DNA from: a bacterium UBP1_UBA4783 | GTDB taxonomy: Bacteria > Krumholzibacteriota > Krumholzibacteriia > Krumholzibacteriales > Krumholzibacteriaceae | Direction of reading: 5' to 3' | DNA length: 36,044 bases | Assembly: GCA_002403075.1 (NCBI GenBank) | Contig: DHHB01000040.1 | Span: 71,876-107,919, forward strand | In this document: positions 33,192-36,044 of the stretch, piece after piece | Layout: the number at the start of each line of letters is the position of its first letter | How positions within the stretch are numbered: the first letter of the stretch is position 1 | The notes under the pieces: generated by a model | What the model was told of the DNA's origin: nothing | Seen by the model: the letters and a program-made list of their open reading frames with translations, nothing else | Databases searched by the model: none | Translations under genes and position numbers: made by a program

Positions 33192-34569
33192 GGCGCCACC
33201 GTTTCAGCGGAAGGTACCGCCCCCAGTCGATCGCCCCGAACTCGCGGTTCGTGCTCCGGATGAGCGCGACGGAGACGGCCAGAAGGATGATGTTCGCGAT
33301 CCACATCGAGATCCAGGGCTCCGCGAGTCGGCGGTCGGCGAGCTTCTCGCCGCTGATGAGAAACACGTAGTAGATGAGGAAGAAGAAGATGCTGAAGCCG
33401 ATCGCCATCGTCATGCCCCGCCTGCCGGAGCGTATCGCGAGCGGGGCGCCGAGCAGAATGAAGATGATGCAGCTCATCGGGATCGCGTATTTCTTGTGAA
33501 TCTCGACGCCGTAGCGGCTGATCTGGTCGAGGACCCCGTCGAGCTCGTACGTCTTCACGGTGAGCATCTGGAGGATCCGCTCCGATTCGCTCGACGCGCG
33601 CGGTATCGCGGACGGCCGCTCGAGGGCGGGCGGCGCCGCGCCGGACGCCTCGGCCGGCGCGAGCCCGGACGCTTCCGGGGCGACCCGCGAGAAAACGGAC
33701 AGGACGTGGTCTCGCGCGAGCTGGTGCATCTGGGCGCGCGTCGCCGCGGCGGTCCGCTCGTACTCGCTGGCGCGCTCGCGCATCATGCCGGAGCTCATCT
33801 CGCGGTCGCTGCGGTAGGTCCGGTCCGTGCGCCGGAGATCGCGTCCCGTATCCTGCAGGTTGAGCGTGAAATGCTTGAAGCGGGTGAGGCGGTAGGTCTT
33901 GATGTCGCCGGGATCCGGCATCTCGTGGATCTCCCCGTCGTCGAGCTCGAAACGGAGCACCCTGTCTTCCTCGCTGTAGCTCATGCGCCCGCCCTCGGCG
34001 ATGATCGTTTTCGGCGCGGCGCCCTTGCGCTCGTAGATCTGCACGCCGCCGACCTCGCCGGTCCGGTCGTTCTTCTCGCGGACGAGGATCGTGTAGCCGT
34101 CGATCGCGTCGTTGAAGATGTTCTCCCTGATCTCGAGCGTCGGCTTCATGCGGCCGATGTCGATCATGAGGTTGGCGAGCCGGTGATTGCTCTCGGGGAG
34201 GAGCAAGTCGTTGTAGAAGATCATTCCGATCCCCATGACAAGGGCGGCGGCGACGACGGGGCGAAGCATCCGGTACAGGGAAACGCCGCTCGCCCGCATC
34301 GCGATAACCTCGTTTTCGGACGCGAGTTGACCGAAGGCCATCAACGTCGCCGGCATCACCGCCATTGGTATAATTAATGCGAACATATGGCCGAGGCTGA
34401 GGATGAAAAACTCCAGAACGACGGGCAATTTCACTCCGTTCGCGATGAACTTGCCGATCCATCGGATGATGAAATCCATGACGAAGACGAAGGTGATCAC
34501 GGAGAGCGCGAAGAAGTAGGGGCCGATGTGGCTCCCGAGTATGTATCGGTCGAGGATTTTTGTTTTCAT
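33178..34569 (-). CDS. lptF: LPS export permease LptF, with an extra linker
   Basis: A 463-aa YjgP/YjgQ-family permease starting MKTKILDRYILGSHIGPYFF. N-terminal membrane segments are at about 15-37, 49-78 and 101-120 (coupling region ASENEVIAMRASGVSLYRML), and three C-terminal segments follow IHKKYAIPMSC. It is about 100 residues longer than typical LptF. The excess is a low-complexity insert at about 256-336, rich in Ala, Glu, Ser and Pro, placed between the periplasmic jellyroll and the fourth membrane helix. The ATG at 34569 gives the conserved N-terminus, but no good ribosome site precedes it. The upstream open frame is antisense to other material and is not used. Confidence 0.92.
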   Translation of the reverse strand: MKTKILDRYILGSHIGPYFFALSVITFVFVMDFIIRWIGKFIANGVKLPVVLEFFILSLGHMFALIIPMAVMPATLMAFGQLASENEVIAMRASGVSLYRMLRPVVAAALVMGIGMIFYNDLLLPESNHRLANLMIDIGRMKPTLEIRENIFNDAIDGYTILVREKNDRTGEVGGVQIYERKGAAPKTIIAEGGRMSYSEEDRVLRFELDDGEIHEMPDPGDIKTYRLTRFKHFTLNLQDTGRDLRRTDRTYRSDREMSSGMMRERASEYERTAAATRAQMHQLARDHVLSVFSRVAPEASGLAPAEASGAAPPALERPSAIPRASSESERILQMLTVKTYELDGVLDQISRYGVEIHKKYAIPMSCIIFILLGAPLAIRSGRRGMTMAIGFSIFFFLIYYVFLISGEKLADRRLAEPWISMWIANIILLAVSVALIRSTNREFGAIDWGRYLPLKRWRRAHP

Positions 34570-34751
34570 ACGATTACGGCCGATTCGCCGACCGACCTCG
34601 TGCAAGAATGATGCCCCGCGCCGGGACGCCGGCCCCGCCGGCTCGACCCCCCGCCGCGGAGTCTCGAGATAGAAGATACGGAGCGCCCATCCCCCTTCCA
34701 AGCCTTTTTCAGGGGCCGGTAGGGGGGAGGGGTGCAGTGTATCTTTTTGTG

Positions 34752-34773
34752 GACAAAAATGGCCATTTCTGTC
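34752..34773. repeat. 22-bp near-perfect palindrome, operator-like
   Basis: The arms GACA and AAAT, centred on GGCC, mirror ATTT and TGTC with a single mismatched pair (A34756/C34769). The core AAATGGCCATTT (34757-34768) is perfect. Six T follow on the plus strand, so it could also fold as a weak terminator, but no plus-strand gene lies upstream. Position between two divergent envelope genes suggests a regulator-binding site. Confidence 0.55.
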
Positions 34774-34828
34774 TTTTTTCCGGGACAGCGCTGCGGGCCC
34801 GCGGCACCCTGCGCATGCCCCGCACCGG

Positions 34829-34858
34829 TTGTGAAGCATGCCCACCGTAGCATATATC
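34829..34858 (+). promoter_or_regulatory. Possible promoter of the SprA-like gene
   Basis: TTGTGA (34829-34834), 18 bp, then TATATC (34853-34858). Both hexamers match the consensus at four of six positions. It lies about 75 bases upstream of the chosen start. Low confidence. Confidence 0.3.
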
Positions 34859-34935
34859 GATTTCGGGATGGCAGCCTTTTCTCCGTCCCGGCGGTCGACG
34901 GGGACCGCGTCCCTTCGGCTCTCAGGCGGTTCTAC

Positions 34936-36044
34936 GTGAGGATCACCGAACGCGACAGGCATCGCCGCTCCCTGCGCTCCCCCGGACGAATCCTCTTTGC
35001 CTCCATCCTCGTCTCGTGCGTCGTCGCCGCCCGGGCGCTCCCCGCGCAGACGCTCGAGATCGATCTCGCGCGCATGTCGCGGATGCTCGAGCTGCGCTAC
35101 TACGTCGCCGAGCACGGAGAGCTTCCCCCGGAGTACATCCTCTTCGGAGACGTGGGGTTTCGTCCCGGCTTTCTTCCCGCGCCGGCGACGGCGCCGCTCG
35201 AGATCGTCGAGTTCGACGACGAGACGGGTCTCGTCTTCCGTTTTCGCGTGCCGGGGGATTACCGCTTCGTCCGCAAGGAAGGGCGGCGCGATCTCTTCTA
35301 TTTCCTGGAGCCGCGCGATCTCGACATCCCGGGCCTCGCCGTTTCGATCGAGAGCGTCGACGACAGAATCGCCCGCGCGCGTCTCGCCTCCGCGCGGACT
35401 GCCTGGACGGAGGAGATCCGGTACGGCCTGAGCCGGGAACGCGTCGAGAAGGCGGGCCGCGGGCTCCTCTCGCTCGACATACCCATCGCGCTGCCGAAGT
35501 CCATCGAGCGCATCATCGGGAGGGGCGAGGAGACGAACCTCACCGTGCAGGGAAGCGAGCGCATCGCGATATCGGGCACGTCGAACTGGTGCTCGAACTG
35601 CCCCCGCACCGAGGGGCAGCCGAAGCAGGAGAAGTTCCCCGATCTCGACCTCGATCAGCAGCTCAGCGTGAGCCTCCGCGGAACGATCGGCGAGAAGATC
35701 AACGTCGAGATCCAGCACAGCAGCGTCGGGCAGGGCGTCGCGGCGACGAACCGCGTGCGCATCAACTACCGGGGCTTCGACGACGACGTCATCAAGCTCA
35801 TCGAAATGGGGGACACCGACCTCAGCCTCCAGGGCGCGCAGCTCGTGAGCTACTCGGGAGCGGCCAAGGGGCTCTTCGGCGTCAAGGCGATGGCGCAGGC
35901 GGGTCCGCTCGATCTCACCGTCATCGCGAGCAAGGAGGAGGGGGAATCGGTCTCGGGAAGCTACGCGCAGGCCGGCGGGCAGAGCAGCACGATCGAGGTC
36001 CGAGACGTCGATTTCGTCAAGCGGCAGTTCTTCTATTTCGAGAA
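34936..36044 (+). CDS. SprA-like outer-membrane protein, N-terminal part (cut by window end)
   Basis: An open frame running off the window, 369 complete codons seen. GTG at 34936 has AGGCGG at 34924-34929 and leads into a signal peptide at about 19-38 (ILFASILVSCVVAARALPAQ). From about residue 202 it follows the SprA N-terminal domain pattern: LTVQGSERIAISG, then LDLDQQLSVSLRGTIGEKIN, VEIQHSS, RVRINYRGFDDDVIKLIEMG, LQGAQLVSYSGAAKGLFGVK and STIEVRDVDFVKRQFFYFE. In Bacteroidetes SprA/Sov is the giant translocon barrel of the type IX secretion system; homologues occur elsewhere in the FCB group. Function as a translocon here is inference from this partial sequence. The N-terminal 200 residues match nothing recognised. 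Confidence 0.75.
   Translation, partial: MRITERDRHRRSLRSPGRILFASILVSCVVAARALPAQTLEIDLARMSRMLELRYYVAEHGELPPEYILFGDVGFRPGFLPAPATAPLEIVEFDDETGLVFRFRVPGDYRFVRKEGRRDLFYFLEPRDLDIPGLAVSIESVDDRIARARLASARTAWTEEIRYGLSRERVEKAGRGLLSLDIPIALPKSIERIIGRGEETNLTVQGSERIAISGTSNWCSNCPRTEGQPKQEKFPDLDLDQQLSVSLRGTIGEKINVEIQHSSVGQGVAATNRVRINYRGFDDDVIKLIEMGDTDLSLQGAQLVSYSGAAKGLFGVKAMAQAGPLDLTVIASKEEGESVSGSYAQAGGQSSTIEVRDVDFVKRQFFYFE

Larger units (their letters stand above)
34570..34935. other. Divergent intergenic region, 366 bases
   Basis: No convincing gene here. It separates lptF (minus) from the SprA-like gene (plus). It contains an imperfect GC-rich hairpin (34688-34700 with 34719-34731, G-run side GGTAGGGGGGAGG), a long palindrome at 34752-34773, and a weak promoter-like pair near 34829-34858. 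In the frame of the SprA-like gene an upstream GTG at 34831 keeps the reading frame open, but the better-placed GTG at 34936 is preferred. Confidence 0.6.

Noticed and set aside
34711..34732. Possible G-quadruplex in the G-runs upstream of the SprA-like gene.
   Set aside because: Only three runs of three or more G are properly separated; a four-run quadruplex would need to split one run without a loop.
34831..34935. Earlier GTG start for the SprA-like gene.
   Set aside because: It would bury the signal peptide about 54 residues in and has no ribosome site; GTG 34936 has AGGCGG six bases upstream. It is still possible.

Overview
This is a GC-rich bacterial chromosome segment, almost fully coding. 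The organism is Gram-negative: KDO synthesis (kdsD, kdsA, kdsB), a lipid A-type acyltransferase, and LPS export genes (lptC, lptB, lptF, lptG) are all present. Three proteins point to the FCB superphylum or a neighbouring candidate phylum (Eisenbacteria, Krumholzibacteria or Latescibacteria-like; this placement is inference): a secreted repeat protein with a FlgD/Por-type C-terminal sorting domain, a GWxTD-domain protein, and the N-terminus of a SprA-like giant outer-membrane protein cut by the window end. No tRNA, rRNA, CRISPR array, insertion sequence or phage gene was seen.

Layout. (1) 52-958: a DUF2975 membrane protein and a YozG-type XRE regulator. (2) 1004-5998: a secreted repeat protein (minus strand) diverging from a Ser/Thr kinase with TolB-like and TPR regions; the AT-rich spacer holds two divergent sigma70-type promoters. 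(3) 6060-6881: an exported esterase. (4) 7015-7609: rplU-rpmA with a strong promoter and a clear intrinsic terminator. (5) 7699-10954: an MBL-fold protein, two-subunit class I fumarase (the alpha subunit carries an unusual histone-H1-like basic tail) and kdsB. (6) 11074-14715: pyrG-kdsA-kdsD, with its own promoter. PyrG makes the CTP that KdsB uses. (7) 14831-18834: a regulatory region with four 10-bp direct repeats, a near-perfect sigma54 -24/-12 promoter and an overlapping sigma70 promoter, followed by an acyltransferase, lptC, lptB and rpoN itself. (8) 18944-27902: lipA, long-form hpf, hprK, mannose-family PTS IIA-IIB-IIC-IID, HPr, Enzyme I, a bifunctional phosphoglucose/phosphomannose isomerase and a sugar-phosphate nucleotidyltransferase. 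Many of these junctions are ATGA overlaps. IIC is interrupted by a frameshift. (9) 27918-30432: metK-ahcY, ending in a 13-bp-stem hairpin. (10) 30499-34569 (minus): lptF-lptG-GWxTD protein. (11) 34936-end: the SprA-like protein.

How it fits together. Blocks 5-7 and 10 cover much of KDO supply and LPS transport. kdsC, lptA and waaA are not in the window. Block 8 looks like a self-contained phosphotransferase and regulation module: EI phosphorylates HPr at His15, HprK acts on HPr Ser46, and sugar phosphate would be handled by the adjacent isomerase and nucleotidyltransferase. The most interesting signal is the iterated 10-bp repeat array abutting a sigma54 promoter at the head of the operon that encodes sigma54, which suggests autoregulation coupled to envelope biogenesis.
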